NCBI GenBank assembly: GCA_963732365.1
Contig: CAVSZC010000001.1
Location: 488,037-552,036 of the forward strand
Direction: 5' to 3'
Source of the DNA: SR-FBR-E99 sp963732365
GTDB lineage: Bacteria > Bacteroidota > Bacteroidia > Bacteroidales > VadinHA17
DNA: 64,000 nucleotides
Shown: positions 34,885 through 43,874 of the stretch, piece by piece
Numbering within the stretch: the stretch's first letter is position 1
How the letters are laid out: each line of letters starts with the position of its first letter
Position numbers and translations under genes: made by a program
The notes under the pieces: model-generated
Seen by the model: the letters and a program-made list of their open reading frames with translations, nothing else
Told to the model about the DNA's origin: nothing
Database searches by the model: none

Positions 34885-36614
34885 TCAATATCGACGAAAT
34901 CAGGAAAAAGGCCACCCTATGGCTGGGAAATGAGTTTGACGAAGAAACCCGCAATGAGGTAAAGAACATGATGGAGAACGACGAGAAGGGACTCATCGAT
35001 GCTTTCTACCAGGATCTTGAATTTGGCACCGGCGGGCTGAGAGGCATCATGGGTGCAGGGACGAACAGGATGAACCGCTATACTCTCGGCATGGCTACAC
35101 AGGGGCTTTCTAACTACCTTAAGAAGCATGCTGCCAATCCGTCGTCCATAAAGGTGGCAATAGCCTATGACAGCCGTAATAACAGCACCTATTTTGCCAG
35201 GGTGGCGGCTGACATTTTCGTGGCAAACGGCTTCACCGCATATCTCTTTGAGTCTCTGAGACCAACACCTGTGCTCTCGTTTGCGGTACGGCATCACGGC
35301 TGTGACGCCGGAGTGATCATCACAGCATCACATAACCCCAAGGAATATAACGGCTATAAGGTCTCATGGAACGACGGCGGACAAGTTGTCTCTCCTCATG
35401 ACAGGGGGATCATTGACGAAGTCAGGAAGATAAGGTCAGTCAAGGAGATAGCATCCGGAGGCGATCACTCAAAAATCATCTTTATAGGTGAAGAGACTGA
35501 CAAAAAGTATATGGAAGAGGTGAGAAAACTAAGCCTCAACAGCGAGATCATCAGAAGGCATGCTGACATGGGCATCGTTTATACGCCGCTCCACGGAACG
35601 GGATACAAAATGGTCCCTGAGGCGCTGGCCATGTATGGTTTTACAAATATATACCCGGTCAGGGAGCAGAGCATTACAGACGGCAACTTCCCGACCCTCC
35701 ATTCACCTAACCCCGAGGAACCCGGAGCTCTTGCCATGGCGCTTGACCTGGCACGCGAGAAGGGTGCCGACCTGGTGATGGCCACAGACCCTGATGCCGA
35801 CAGGCTGGGTATTGCCGTCAGAAAGCCGTCAGGCGAATTCGTCCTTCTGAACGGAAACCAGACAGGGGCACTGCTGACATGGTATATCATCTCGGAGAAG
35901 AAGGGTAAGGGTGAACTCAAGGGTAACGAATACATAATTAAAACTATTGTTACCTCTGATCTGCTCGACAGTATAGCTGAGAAGAACGGTGTAGAATGTT
36001 ACAATGTCCTGACCGGCTTTAAGTTCTTTGCAGAGATTATGAGAGACCTGGAAGGGAAGAAGAAATATATCGGAGGAGGCGAAGAGAGCTTCGGCTACCT
36101 GCCCGGTGACTATGTAAGAGACAAAGATGCAGTGTCATCATGCGCCCTTATTGCTGAGATAGCGGCATGGGCCCGTGATCATGGTAAATCATTGTGGGAA
36201 CTGCTTCTCGACATCTATGCTGAGTACGGGCTGTACAGGGAAAAGCTGGTCAACGTCGTCCGCAAGGGTGCCGAGGGTGCTGCAGAGATCAGGAAGATGA
36301 TGGAGGACTTCAGGAGCAACCCCCCTGCAGCTATCGACGGCAGCAAGGTTGTGAAGATTAATGATTACCTGCTTCTGACATCCGCTGACCTTCTTACAGG
36401 GAAAAAGATCCCACTGCCTCTTGAGAAGTCCAATGTGCTGCAGTTCTTCCTTGAAGACGGAACAAAGATATCTGTCAGGCCTTCAGGCACGGAACCGAAG
36501 ATAAAGTTCTACTTCAGTGCCAGGACAGCTCTCGGAAATATATCGGAATTTGAAGCAGCATGGAAGTCTCTCGAGGAGAGGATTGATGGCATCATTTCAG
36601 ATCTGAAACTATGA
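34881..36614 (+). CDS. Phosphohexomutase (phosphoglucomutase/phosphomannomutase family)
   Basis: About 577 residues from the ATG at 34881, which overlaps the rmlD stop as ATGA. It has the catalytic Ser loop ITASHNPKEYNGYK, the metal loop ATDPDADRLGIAV, the sugar loop GGGEESFGYL and the phosphate loop RPSGTEPKIKFY. Length fits the large alpha-phosphoglucomutase group. It would supply glucose-1-phosphate to RmlA and, through UDP-glucose, to Ugd. Confidence 0.94.
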   Translation: MINIDEIRKKATLWLGNEFDEETRNEVKNMMENDEKGLIDAFYQDLEFGTGGLRGIMGAGTNRMNRYTLGMATQGLSNYLKKHAANPSSIKVAIAYDSRNNSTYFARVAADIFVANGFTAYLFESLRPTPVLSFAVRHHGCDAGVIITASHNPKEYNGYKVSWNDGGQVVSPHDRGIIDEVRKIRSVKEIASGGDHSKIIFIGEETDKKYMEEVRKLSLNSEIIRRHADMGIVYTPLHGTGYKMVPEALAMYGFTNIYPVREQSITDGNFPTLHSPNPEEPGALAMALDLAREKGADLVMATDPDADRLGIAVRKPSGEFVLLNGNQTGALLTWYIISEKKGKGELKGNEYIIKTIVTSDLLDSIAEKNGVECYNVLTGFKFFAEIMRDLEGKKKYIGGGEESFGYLPGDYVRDKDAVSSCALIAEIAAWARDHGKSLWELLLDIYAEYGLYREKLVNVVRKGAEGAAEIRKMMEDFRSNPPAAIDGSKVVKINDYLLLTSADLLTGKKIPLPLEKSNVLQFFLEDGTKISVRPSGTEPKIKFYFSARTALGNISEFEAAWKSLEERIDGIISDLKL

Positions 36615-36663
36615 CCTCAGCGATGCGCAGGTTGCGAGTCACCAAATGCGGCCTTCCCCTTTG

Positions 36664-36698
36664 CCTTGCCCCTCGCCCCTCGCCCCTTGCCCCTTGCC
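36664..36698. repeat. Heptanucleotide array (CCTTGCC/CCTCGCC), five units
   Basis: Five consecutive 7-base units lie at 36664-36698: CCTTGCC, two CCTCGCC and two CCTTGCC. Degenerate units continue leftward to about 36652. The array stops one base short of the yjbQ stop codon at 36700 and fills the gap between convergent genes. Confidence 0.85.
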
Positions 36699-36699
36699 T

Positions 36700-37116
36700 T
36701 TATTCCCCTATTATCTTGATAAGCACGCGTTTGCGGCGCATGCCGTCATACTCGCCGTAGAAGATCTGCTCCCAGGGGCCGAAGTCAAGCCTGCCGCCTG
36801 TAATGGCTGCCACCACTTCGCGACCCATCAGCTGCCGCTTCATGTGTGCGTCAGCATTGTCTTCGAAACCGTTATGGCGGTATTGTGAGTGAGGCTTCTC
36901 GGGTGCAAGCTTCTCGAGCCACACCTCGAAATCATGGTGCAACCCCCCTTCGTCATCATTGATGAACACCGAAGAGGTGATATGCATGGCGTTAACGAGT
37001 ACAAGACCCTCCATTATCCCGCTGTCGCGGAGACACTCTTCAACCTGACGGGTTATATTGACATAATCGCGCCGGTGAGGAGTCTCAATCCATATCTCTT
37101 TTCTGTACGATTTCAT
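36700..37116 (-). CDS. yjbQ: YjbQ/UPF0047 family protein
   Basis: The 138-residue protein has the family pattern: an N-terminal strand region, VLVNAMHITSSVFINDDE, HSQYRHNGFEDNADAHMKRQLMG, and GPWEQIFYGEYDG. YjbQ proteins have weak thiamine-phosphate synthase activity and an unclear physiological role. The gene is flanked on both sides by related heptanucleotide arrays. Confidence 0.93.
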   Translation of the reverse strand: MKSYRKEIWIETPHRRDYVNITRQVEECLRDSGIMEGLVLVNAMHITSSVFINDDEGGLHHDFEVWLEKLAPEKPHSQYRHNGFEDNADAHMKRQLMGREVVAAITGGRLDFGPWEQIFYGEYDGMRRKRVLIKIIGE

Positions 37117-37152
37117 TGTCCTCTTTTATGTAGTTATCCAGTCAAATCTCAT

Positions 37153-37187
37153 CCTTCGCCCCTTGCACCTTGCCCCTTGCACCTTGC
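37153..37187. repeat. Heptanucleotide array (CCTTCGC/CCCTTGC/ACCTTGC), five units
   Basis: Five 7-base units at 37153-37187 alternate CCCTTGC and ACCTTGC after an initial CCTTCGC. The array ends one base before the stop codon of the RecD-like gene (37189) and lies upstream of yjbQ. It is clearly related to the array at 36664-36698. Confidence 0.85.
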
Positions 37188-37188
37188 A

Positions 37189-38604
37189 TCACCCCCTGAA
37201 CCACCTGTCAGGGAAGTTGACGAGGTAAACCTTTTCCGTAGCCCTCGTAAGCGCAGTATAGAACCACCTTAGATAATCTATCGTCGGTTCCTGGCGGCTG
37301 AACATACCCTGATCTATAAAGACCCTCTCCCACTGCCCTCCCTGAGCCTTATGGCAGGTGACGGCATAGGCAAACTTAATCTGAAGTGCATTGTAATAAG
37401 GATCATTTCGCACCGCCTCAAACTGTTTCCTTTTTGATTTTATCCCCGGATGATCGGCCAGCACGGCGAAATAGAGCTCACGAGACTTCTCTGCGGAGAG
37501 CGACGGTGTATCCATCATCAGTGTGTCAAGCATAACCCTGGCCTCCAGCTCCCTGTCCGAATCGCGAAACCAGAGTGTCATCTCAGCAAACCTCATCCCG
37601 AATAACTCCTCATATTTTCTTATCCTGCGAACCTCTGCAATGTCGCCGTTGGCGATGAAAGAGGCTCCCTCCTCATCCTTCAGCCAGAAGTAGTTGTTCT
37701 TTACCACCATAACGATATCGCCCGAGCTAATCTCCTCGTCGCGGTAGAACACCCTGTTGCGTATACCCTGGTTGTAACGGTTGGCCAGACTGTTCGAATT
37801 CACGACCACGATAGCCCCGTCTGTGCCACACCTGTCATACGCTTCCGTGAGACGCTCGATGAGGTCGTTACCTCCAAGCCGTTCAACATCGGTGTAACCA
37901 TCGAGTGTCATCTCCGGCACTGACAGGTCGCCGTCGCTTACCTGCCGTCTTACAGCCGTGGCATTCATGAGTATGCCTGAGCCCTCGCTCTGCCTTATTA
38001 CCTGACGCAGCTCGAAGGTATGTATGGCGAATCCTGTGCTCCTCAGCACCTCCTCATCGAGGGCAGGACTTACAATAGATCCCACAGGAGGCAACTGTGC
38101 CACATCACCCACCAGGACAAGTTTGCAGTCAGTGCCGGTGTATACATACTCTATAAGATCCTCCAGCAGCCTGCCAGTTCCGAACACCGATCCCTCAGAA
38201 GACTCGGCAGGGATCATTGACGACTCATCAACTATGAAAAAAGTCTCCTTATGGAGGTTGCGGTCAAGGACAAACTTACCCACCCCGTCGGTAGCCGACT
38301 TCTGCCTGTAGATCTTGCGGTGAATGGTGCAGGCCTCTTTACCGGAGTATGATTGCAGGACCTTGGCAGCCCTGCCTGTCGGAGCCATCAGTACAAACCT
38401 CTGTCTGAGGGTGGAGAGGGTATTGACCAGTGATGCAATAACACTGGTCTTGCCAGTCCCGGCATAACCAGTGAGAAGAAAGATGACATCATTCGAGTTT
38501 TCCGACACATATGAGGCAAGCATCCGCATGCAGTCAGACTGATCCGGTGTGGGTATGTAGCCGAGATTTTTCTCAAGCAACGAATAGATGTTCTCCTTTC
38601 TCAT
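37189..38604 (-). CDS. RecD-like ATP-dependent DNA helicase
   Basis: This 471-residue superfamily 1 helicase has Walker A LTGYAGTGKTS, motif II FIVDESSMI, LVGDVAQLPPVG (motif III), and the C-terminal UvrD-like motif AVTCHKAQGGQWERVF with TALTRATEKVYLV. It lacks the long N-terminal extension of RecD2. It is a single gene with no RecB/RecC neighbours, so it probably works alone in DNA repair or replication. Confidence 0.92.
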   Translation of the reverse strand: MRKENIYSLLEKNLGYIPTPDQSDCMRMLASYVSENSNDVIFLLTGYAGTGKTSVIASLVNTLSTLRQRFVLMAPTGRAAKVLQSYSGKEACTIHRKIYRQKSATDGVGKFVLDRNLHKETFFIVDESSMIPAESSEGSVFGTGRLLEDLIEYVYTGTDCKLVLVGDVAQLPPVGSIVSPALDEEVLRSTGFAIHTFELRQVIRQSEGSGILMNATAVRRQVSDGDLSVPEMTLDGYTDVERLGGNDLIERLTEAYDRCGTDGAIVVVNSNSLANRYNQGIRNRVFYRDEEISSGDIVMVVKNNYFWLKDEEGASFIANGDIAEVRRIRKYEELFGMRFAEMTLWFRDSDRELEARVMLDTLMMDTPSLSAEKSRELYFAVLADHPGIKSKRKQFEAVRNDPYYNALQIKFAYAVTCHKAQGGQWERVFIDQGMFSRQEPTIDYLRWFYTALTRATEKVYLVNFPDRWFRG

Positions 38605-38642
38605 TTTCTTTGAACAATCCGGATATCAGTCTGCTTTTTTTT

Positions 38643-38650
38643 TAAATTTG
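38643..38650 (+). promoter_or_regulatory. -7 box upstream of 38685
   Basis: TAAATTTG matches TAnnTTTG and lies 34 bases before the ATG at 38685. The -33 box is unclear. Confidence 0.4.
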
Positions 38651-38684
38651 CACAAAGTTACTCAAACATTCCATCAGAAAAGAT

Positions 38685-39320
38685 ATGAAAACGGCTCTCA
38701 ACATTGTATTTGCAGTAATCATTGTGGTACTTGCCTATTTCCTGATCGAAAGCATCATGGAACCGATAAGGTTCAACAGGGAAAAAGATGCCAGGGAAGC
38801 TGCCATAAAGGAGAGACTTATTGACATCAGGACAGCACAGGAGACCTTCAAGGCAGTAAAAGGGTACTATACAGGCAGTTTTGATACGCTGGTCACCTTC
38901 CTCACCACCGACTCCCTGCCGCTCATTTTCCGCCTCGGCTCCCTGACTGATGAGATGATAGCTGACGGCATCACCAGTGAAAAGGAGGCCGTAAGAAAGG
39001 GACTTATAAAGAGAGACACTTCATATATACCGGTAAGAGACTCGATCTTCCATCAGGGATATCCTCTTGAATCACTGAGGTTTGTGCCGGGGATGGAAAA
39101 TACTGAGTTCCAGATGTCAGCCACAAAGGTGATGACAACATCACTGGTACTGGTAAATGTATTTGAGGCATATGTTCTTAATGACGTCTTCCTGAAAGAC
39201 CTTAACCGCCAGCTTGTCGTCAACTATAACGAACAAAGAGTCAAAACCACCGGCTTCCCCGGCATGAAGGTGGGTGATGTGAAGGTCCCCAACAACAATG
39301 CAGGGAACTGGGAGGACTGA
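38685..39320 (+). CDS. Membrane-anchored protein of unknown function
   Basis: A single N-terminal membrane helix (residues about 6-24) is followed by a charged, probably coiled-coil stretch (REKDAREAAIKERLIDIRTAQ) and a soluble domain with KAVKGYYTGSFDTL. The overall look resembles pseudopilin-type proteins, but no prepilin cleavage site is seen. It overlaps the DUF3822 gene by one base, so they are likely coupled. Function unknown. Confidence 0.75.
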   Translation: MKTALNIVFAVIIVVLAYFLIESIMEPIRFNREKDAREAAIKERLIDIRTAQETFKAVKGYYTGSFDTLVTFLTTDSLPLIFRLGSLTDEMIADGITSEKEAVRKGLIKRDTSYIPVRDSIFHQGYPLESLRFVPGMENTEFQMSATKVMTTSLVLVNVFEAYVLNDVFLKDLNRQLVVNYNEQRVKTTGFPGMKVGDVKVPNNNAGNWED

Positions 39321-40177
39321 TGACTCAGTCGCAGAAATATCCAATGGAGCTCTTCGACGAGACCCTTGACATAAACGCGACCGAAAATTACGATCTCAGT
39401 CTGGAACTGTCGGAAGATGGACTTTCTTTGGCTGTTCTTGATCTGCTTCGGGGAAAATATGTCCTTCTCAGGCACTACCCGATCGATATTCACGGAAACA
39501 ACGCGCCACGATCGCATGCCGAAATAATCGGATCGGATGATTTCCTGAGAAGACATTTCAGAAAGGTCTTTATAATAACTCCTTCTCCTCATTTTACACT
39601 TGTTCCGTCTGCTGTCTTCGATCCGTCACTCAGGGATGACTATTTCCGTTTCAGTCACAGCATCCGGCCTGACACCAGGATAACAGCCAATAATCTCCCT
39701 TTTCCGGGTGCAGCAGTGCTTTTCGCACCTGACAGGGAAGTAAGTGAGGCGGTATCGTCACGATGGCCCGGCGTGACCCCCTGGCACCATACAAAACCTT
39801 TGCTCCAACATATTTCCGCGGCATGCCGCTCTTCAGAAGAACGTCATATTCATCTTCACTACGAAAAGAGCTTCATCACGTTAATTATTGCTGAAAAAAG
39901 AAGCCTGGCCTTCTGCAACAGTTTTATCTGTCCCGATGCATCAGATGCAGGTTATTATCTGTTCAATGTGCTTGAGAGCCGCGGCATAAAATCAGATGAG
40001 TCAATTCACGTCAGCGGCACTGTTGAGCCATACAGTGAAGCCCATCTGGCAATATTAAACTATGCTGAGAATGTTAAGTTTGCCTCTCCGGTGATAAGAC
40101 AGGGATTCAGTTATGTCATGCATGATACAGCTCACCACCGGTGGCTCAATCTTTTTACTGCCGCATCGTGCGAATAA
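39320..40177 (+). CDS. DUF3822 family protein
   Basis: The 285-residue protein matches the Bacteroidota DUF3822 family in length and layout, with an actin-like ATPase feel (SLAVLDLLRGKYVLLRHYP near the N-terminus; HVSGTVEPYSEAHLAILNYAENV near the end). Its position just before rsmD is typical for the phylum. It overlaps rsmD by ten bases. The function is not known. Confidence 0.82.
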   Translation: MTQSQKYPMELFDETLDINATENYDLSLELSEDGLSLAVLDLLRGKYVLLRHYPIDIHGNNAPRSHAEIIGSDDFLRRHFRKVFIITPSPHFTLVPSAVFDPSLRDDYFRFSHSIRPDTRITANNLPFPGAAVLFAPDREVSEAVSSRWPGVTPWHHTKPLLQHISAACRSSEERHIHLHYEKSFITLIIAEKRSLAFCNSFICPDASDAGYYLFNVLESRGIKSDESIHVSGTVEPYSEAHLAILNYAENVKFASPVIRQGFSYVMHDTAHHRWLNLFTAASCE

Positions 40178-40707
40178 TAGGGGGAGAGTTTAAAGGAAGG
40201 CATATCAATCCACCGGCAGGCTTCAGAGCCCGCCCTACTACTGACTTTGCACGTGAGAGCCTGCTGAACATACTGAATAACAGGTATGATTTCACTGCCG
40301 TGTCCCTGCTCGATCTTTTTGCCGGATCGGGTGCAATCAGTTATGAATTTGCCTCACGGGGATGCAGGGAGCTTGAACTTGTAGAAACTGACAGGCGCTA
40401 TTGTGAATTCATCAGCACTTCATTCCGCTCTCTCGGGATCAGGTCAGCGAGAGTACACAGGATAGACGTCCGTGACTGGCTGAAGATATGCCATAAACAA
40501 TATGACATTATTTTTGCCGATCCACCCTACACTCTTTCATGGTTGAAGGAGCTGCCAGATATGGTTCTTGCCTCGGGTGCCGTGCACCAGGAAAGCCTTT
40601 TCATTCTTGAGCACCCAAAATCATTTGATTTCAGCAGGCATGTTGCAATAAAGGACCACAGAAAATACGGAAACGTAAATTTCAGTTTTTTCCAGCCGGC
40701 TCTCTAG
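40168..40707 (+). CDS. rsmD: 16S rRNA (guanine(966)-N2)-methyltransferase
   Basis: From the GTG at 40168 the 179-residue protein begins VRIIGGEFKGRHI, has RPTTDFARESLLNIL, LLDLFAGSGAISYE (SAM site) and the catalytic FADPPYTLSW. This start matches the family N-terminus; the frame is open upstream to another GTG at 40141. It methylates the small-subunit rRNA during ribosome assembly. Confidence 0.93.
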   Translation: MRIIGGEFKGRHINPPAGFRARPTTDFARESLLNILNNRYDFTAVSLLDLFAGSGAISYEFASRGCRELELVETDRRYCEFISTSFRSLGIRSARVHRIDVRDWLKICHKQYDIIFADPPYTLSWLKELPDMVLASGAVHQESLFILEHPKSFDFSRHVAIKDHRKYGNVNFSFFQPAL

Positions 40708-40724
40708 AAAATATGTTAATTATT

Positions 40725-40756
40725 GGTTAATGATCGGCATTTTATCGGTTAATCAT
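40725..40756 (+). repeat. Paired GGTTAATSAT direct repeat before susC
   Basis: GGTTAATGAT at 40725-40734 and GGTTAATCAT at 40747-40756 lie 22 bases apart, two turns of the helix, and are followed by two copies of TCATGA (40753-40758, 40765-40770). Such phasing suggests a regulator binding on one face of the DNA. No clear TAnnTTTG box was found before susC. Confidence 0.35.
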
Positions 40757-40847
40757 GATTTATTTCATGAAAGGGATGCCGCAAAAAGGATATTTTCCGG
40801 TCTTTATAAGTGAATTGAATTCTTTATTAACTCAAACCTTTTGACAC

Positions 40848-43800
40848 ATGAGAAAACTACTATTAACCAGTTTGATCTTCTTTTCAATGGTTCTTTCGCT
40901 GCTGGCTCAGCAAAAAACCATTACAGGAGTGATCACAGACAAGACTGATGGCTTGCCTATCATTGGGGCAACCATACAGGTCGAGGGTACATCATCAGGG
41001 AGTGTTACCGACCTTGACGGCAAGTACTCGATCAGCGCAGCCCCCGGGGTTATTCTCGTTTACAGGTTCATCGGCATGAAGACACAACAGGTAACTGTCG
41101 GTGCTGATAATGTGATAAACATTATAATGGAACCTGATGATATAGGCCTCGACGAGATCGTCGTGGTAGGATACGGCTCAGCCATCAAGAGGGAGCTTAC
41201 CGGCTCCATCACCAAGGTAGAGACCAGGGGTATCGCCGAGATGCCGACAGCAAGCTTCGAATCGGCCATACAGGGTAAAACCTCCGGCGTATTCATTGAA
41301 CAAGCCAGCGGTAAACTGGGAGAGACTGTAAAGATGAGGATCAGGGGGTCATCATCAGTGTCAGCAAATAACCAGCCCCTGTATGTGGTCGACGGCGTGC
41401 CCATCACCACCCAGAGTCTCTCAAACGAAGACAACCAGCCTACGAGCCCGCTTGCAGACCTCGCCATGACAGATGTGGAGTCCATCCAGATCCTCAAGGA
41501 TGCTTCAGCAGCCGCCATCTACGGTTCAAGGGCATCAAACGGCGTAGTCATCATTCAGACAAAGAGGGGAAAGAGCGGAGCAACGAAGTTTGACGTTCAG
41601 TACACCACCGGCATCAGCGAACCCAGCAGGCTCATGGAATGGCTGAATGCTGATCAGTATCTCGAACTGTTTAATGAGTCAATGGACAACGTTTCAGACG
41701 GCGATGGTTTAGTCTGGGGCTGGTTACCCAAAGATGAATTCTGGGAGTACTTTGTCGGGTCGCAGTGGGATGACGGCTATGATACCGACTGGCAGGCAGA
41801 AGCCTTCCAGAAAGGCTCTCTCAACAGGATCAATCTTTCAGCCAGCGGCGGAACAGGTAACACCACATTCTATTCTGGCGTAAGCTATGACGATACAAAA
41901 GGTATACTTCGTGGCAACACCATGAACAAGCTCAGCGCACGGTTAAACCTTGATCAGAAAGCAACTGAAAAATTTAGCTTCGGGATGCAGATGAACATCA
42001 TCAGGACAGAGATGGAAAGGGTAGAGAATGACAACGCCTATGCCACTCCCCTGCAGCTTGTTGCACAGACGCCACTGACGACGGTCTATGATCCGGAGAC
42101 GGGTGAACTCAATACAAACACCATTTATTACAATGGTCTTATATCGCTCAGGGACGGATCCAACAACCAGACTTCCTTCAGGTCTCTTGTAAACCTCAAC
42201 GCACAATACAATATCTTCAAGAATCTCGCTTTCAGGAGCGAGTTCGGGACAGACATCTACGACCTCAGGGAGAAGAACTTCTTCGGACGCGAAACAATTG
42301 GTGCCGGTCCTGCCGGCGAGGCCCAGAACCGCTCTGTAAGAGTCATTAACTACAACTGGGAGAACTACCTCACTTATAACAAGGCATTCGGCGTTCACAA
42401 CATCAACGCCGTTGGCGGCATGTCATACCAGCAGGCCAACTCCACAGGTTCAAATATTTATGGGAAGGGATTCCCCACAGATGATTTCACCAACATTGAA
42501 AATGCAGCAGAAGCAACTGACTTTTCAAGCTGGGAAGATGCTTCCTCATTCCTGTCTTACTTCGCCCGTGCCAATTACAAGGCCAATGATAAGTACTTCT
42601 TTACAATCAGCGGACGTGTAGACGGATCATCAAGGTTCGGTGTAGACAACCGGTATGGGTTCTTCCCTGCAGGATCGGCAGGATGGATCATCACGCAGGA
42701 GGATTTCATGGCAGGTATTAAAGATGTCCTCAGCTACCTTAAACTGAGAGCAAGTTACGGTCTGACAGGTAATTCAGGTATTCCTGATTATGCCCATCTC
42801 GCACTTTACACAGGCGTCAACTACGCAGGCAGAAACGGGCTTGAAGCCACTCAGCTTCAGAGCCGCGAGCTGGGATGGGAGACCACAGCGCAAATGGATA
42901 TAGGCATCGACTTTGGCTTGTTCAACAACAGGCTTACCGCTGAGGTCGACTATTACCAGAAGAATACGACAGACCTTCTCCTCTACCGGACGCTGCCGTC
43001 TACCTCCGGCTTCACAGGCGTCTGGAGCAACGTCGGGGAGCTTAAGAACAACGGAGTGGAATTTTCATTGCATGCAAATATCCTCACCGGCGCGCTTACC
43101 TGGACGATGGATTATAACATGGCTTTCAATGAAAATACCATCATAAGCATCGACGGCCCGGAAATTACACCAAACGGCTTTAACTACGTCATTGAAGGTC
43201 AGCCCATAGGTGTTTTCAAATTAGTGAAGTACGCAGGAGTGGATCCGGACAATGGAGATGCATTGTACTACCTGGGACCTGACAGCAACGAGACTACCAA
43301 CAACTATAACCTTGCCGAACCGCAGATAGTTGGTTCGCCCAATCCGGACTTCACCGGAGGCTTCAGTAACTACTTTAAGTACAAAGGTTTTGATCTGAAC
43401 ATACTTACAAGCTTTGTATACGGTAATATGGTATATAACGGCGCTGGCGTCTACCAGTCTGCAAATGCTGACTGGTTTGACAATCAGACCGTTGATCAGA
43501 TGAAGAGGTGGCAGAACCCGGGCGATATAACAGATGTGCCGCAGGCACGCCTCGGTGATGGTAATGGAACCAAGGCATCAAGCAGATACCTCTCAGATGC
43601 CTCTTACTTAAGGCTCAGAAGCATTAACCTGGGATACAATCTGCCGGCATCGCTTGTAAGCAAAATGAAGATGTCGTCACTTAGAGTGTACTTCGGCGTT
43701 CAGAATCTTTACACCTTCACCAATTACAAGGGATGGGACCCCGAAGTGAACTATACCGGTACTAACCGCAGTACCCAGAACACGAACATTATCCAGGGCT

Positions 43801-43862
43801 ACGACTTCTATACGGCACCACAGGCCAGAACATATACCCTTGGTATTAACCTCTCATTCTAA
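40848..43862 (+). CDS. SusC/RagA-family TonB-dependent outer-membrane transporter
   Basis: A signal peptide is followed by a carboxypeptidase-regulatory-like domain (TITGVITDKTDGLPIIGAT). The TonB-box region LDEIVVVGYG, a plug domain with LYVVDGVPI and IYGSRASNGVVII, and a 22-strand barrel ending YTLGINLSF complete the 1,004 residues, all as in SusC. It imports large ligands with SusD. No glycoside hydrolase, peptidase, sensor or sigma/anti-sigma pair is adjacent, so the ligand is not apparent. Confidence 0.97.
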   Translation: MRKLLLTSLIFFSMVLSLLAQQKTITGVITDKTDGLPIIGATIQVEGTSSGSVTDLDGKYSISAAPGVILVYRFIGMKTQQVTVGADNVINIIMEPDDIGLDEIVVVGYGSAIKRELTGSITKVETRGIAEMPTASFESAIQGKTSGVFIEQASGKLGETVKMRIRGSSSVSANNQPLYVVDGVPITTQSLSNEDNQPTSPLADLAMTDVESIQILKDASAAAIYGSRASNGVVIIQTKRGKSGATKFDVQYTTGISEPSRLMEWLNADQYLELFNESMDNVSDGDGLVWGWLPKDEFWEYFVGSQWDDGYDTDWQAEAFQKGSLNRINLSASGGTGNTTFYSGVSYDDTKGILRGNTMNKLSARLNLDQKATEKFSFGMQMNIIRTEMERVENDNAYATPLQLVAQTPLTTVYDPETGELNTNTIYYNGLISLRDGSNNQTSFRSLVNLNAQYNIFKNLAFRSEFGTDIYDLREKNFFGRETIGAGPAGEAQNRSVRVINYNWENYLTYNKAFGVHNINAVGGMSYQQANSTGSNIYGKGFPTDDFTNIENAAEATDFSSWEDASSFLSYFARANYKANDKYFFTISGRVDGSSRFGVDNRYGFFPAGSAGWIITQEDFMAGIKDVLSYLKLRASYGLTGNSGIPDYAHLALYTGVNYAGRNGLEATQLQSRELGWETTAQMDIGIDFGLFNNRLTAEVDYYQKNTTDLLLYRTLPSTSGFTGVWSNVGELKNNGVEFSLHANILTGALTWTMDYNMAFNENTIISIDGPEITPNGFNYVIEGQPIGVFKLVKYAGVDPDNGDALYYLGPDSNETTNNYNLAEPQIVGSPNPDFTGGFSNYFKYKGFDLNILTSFVYGNMVYNGAGVYQSANADWFDNQTVDQMKRWQNPGDITDVPQARLGDGNGTKASSRYLSDASYLRLRSINLGYNLPASLVSKMKMSSLRVYFGVQNLYTFTNYKGWDPEVNYTGTNRSTQNTNIIQGYDFYTAPQARTYTLGINLSF

Positions 43863-43874
43863 CCTTAAAGAACT

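Noticed and set aside
36664..37187. Possible CRISPR array
   Set aside because: The repeats are contiguous 7-base units without spacers, and no cas genes are present.
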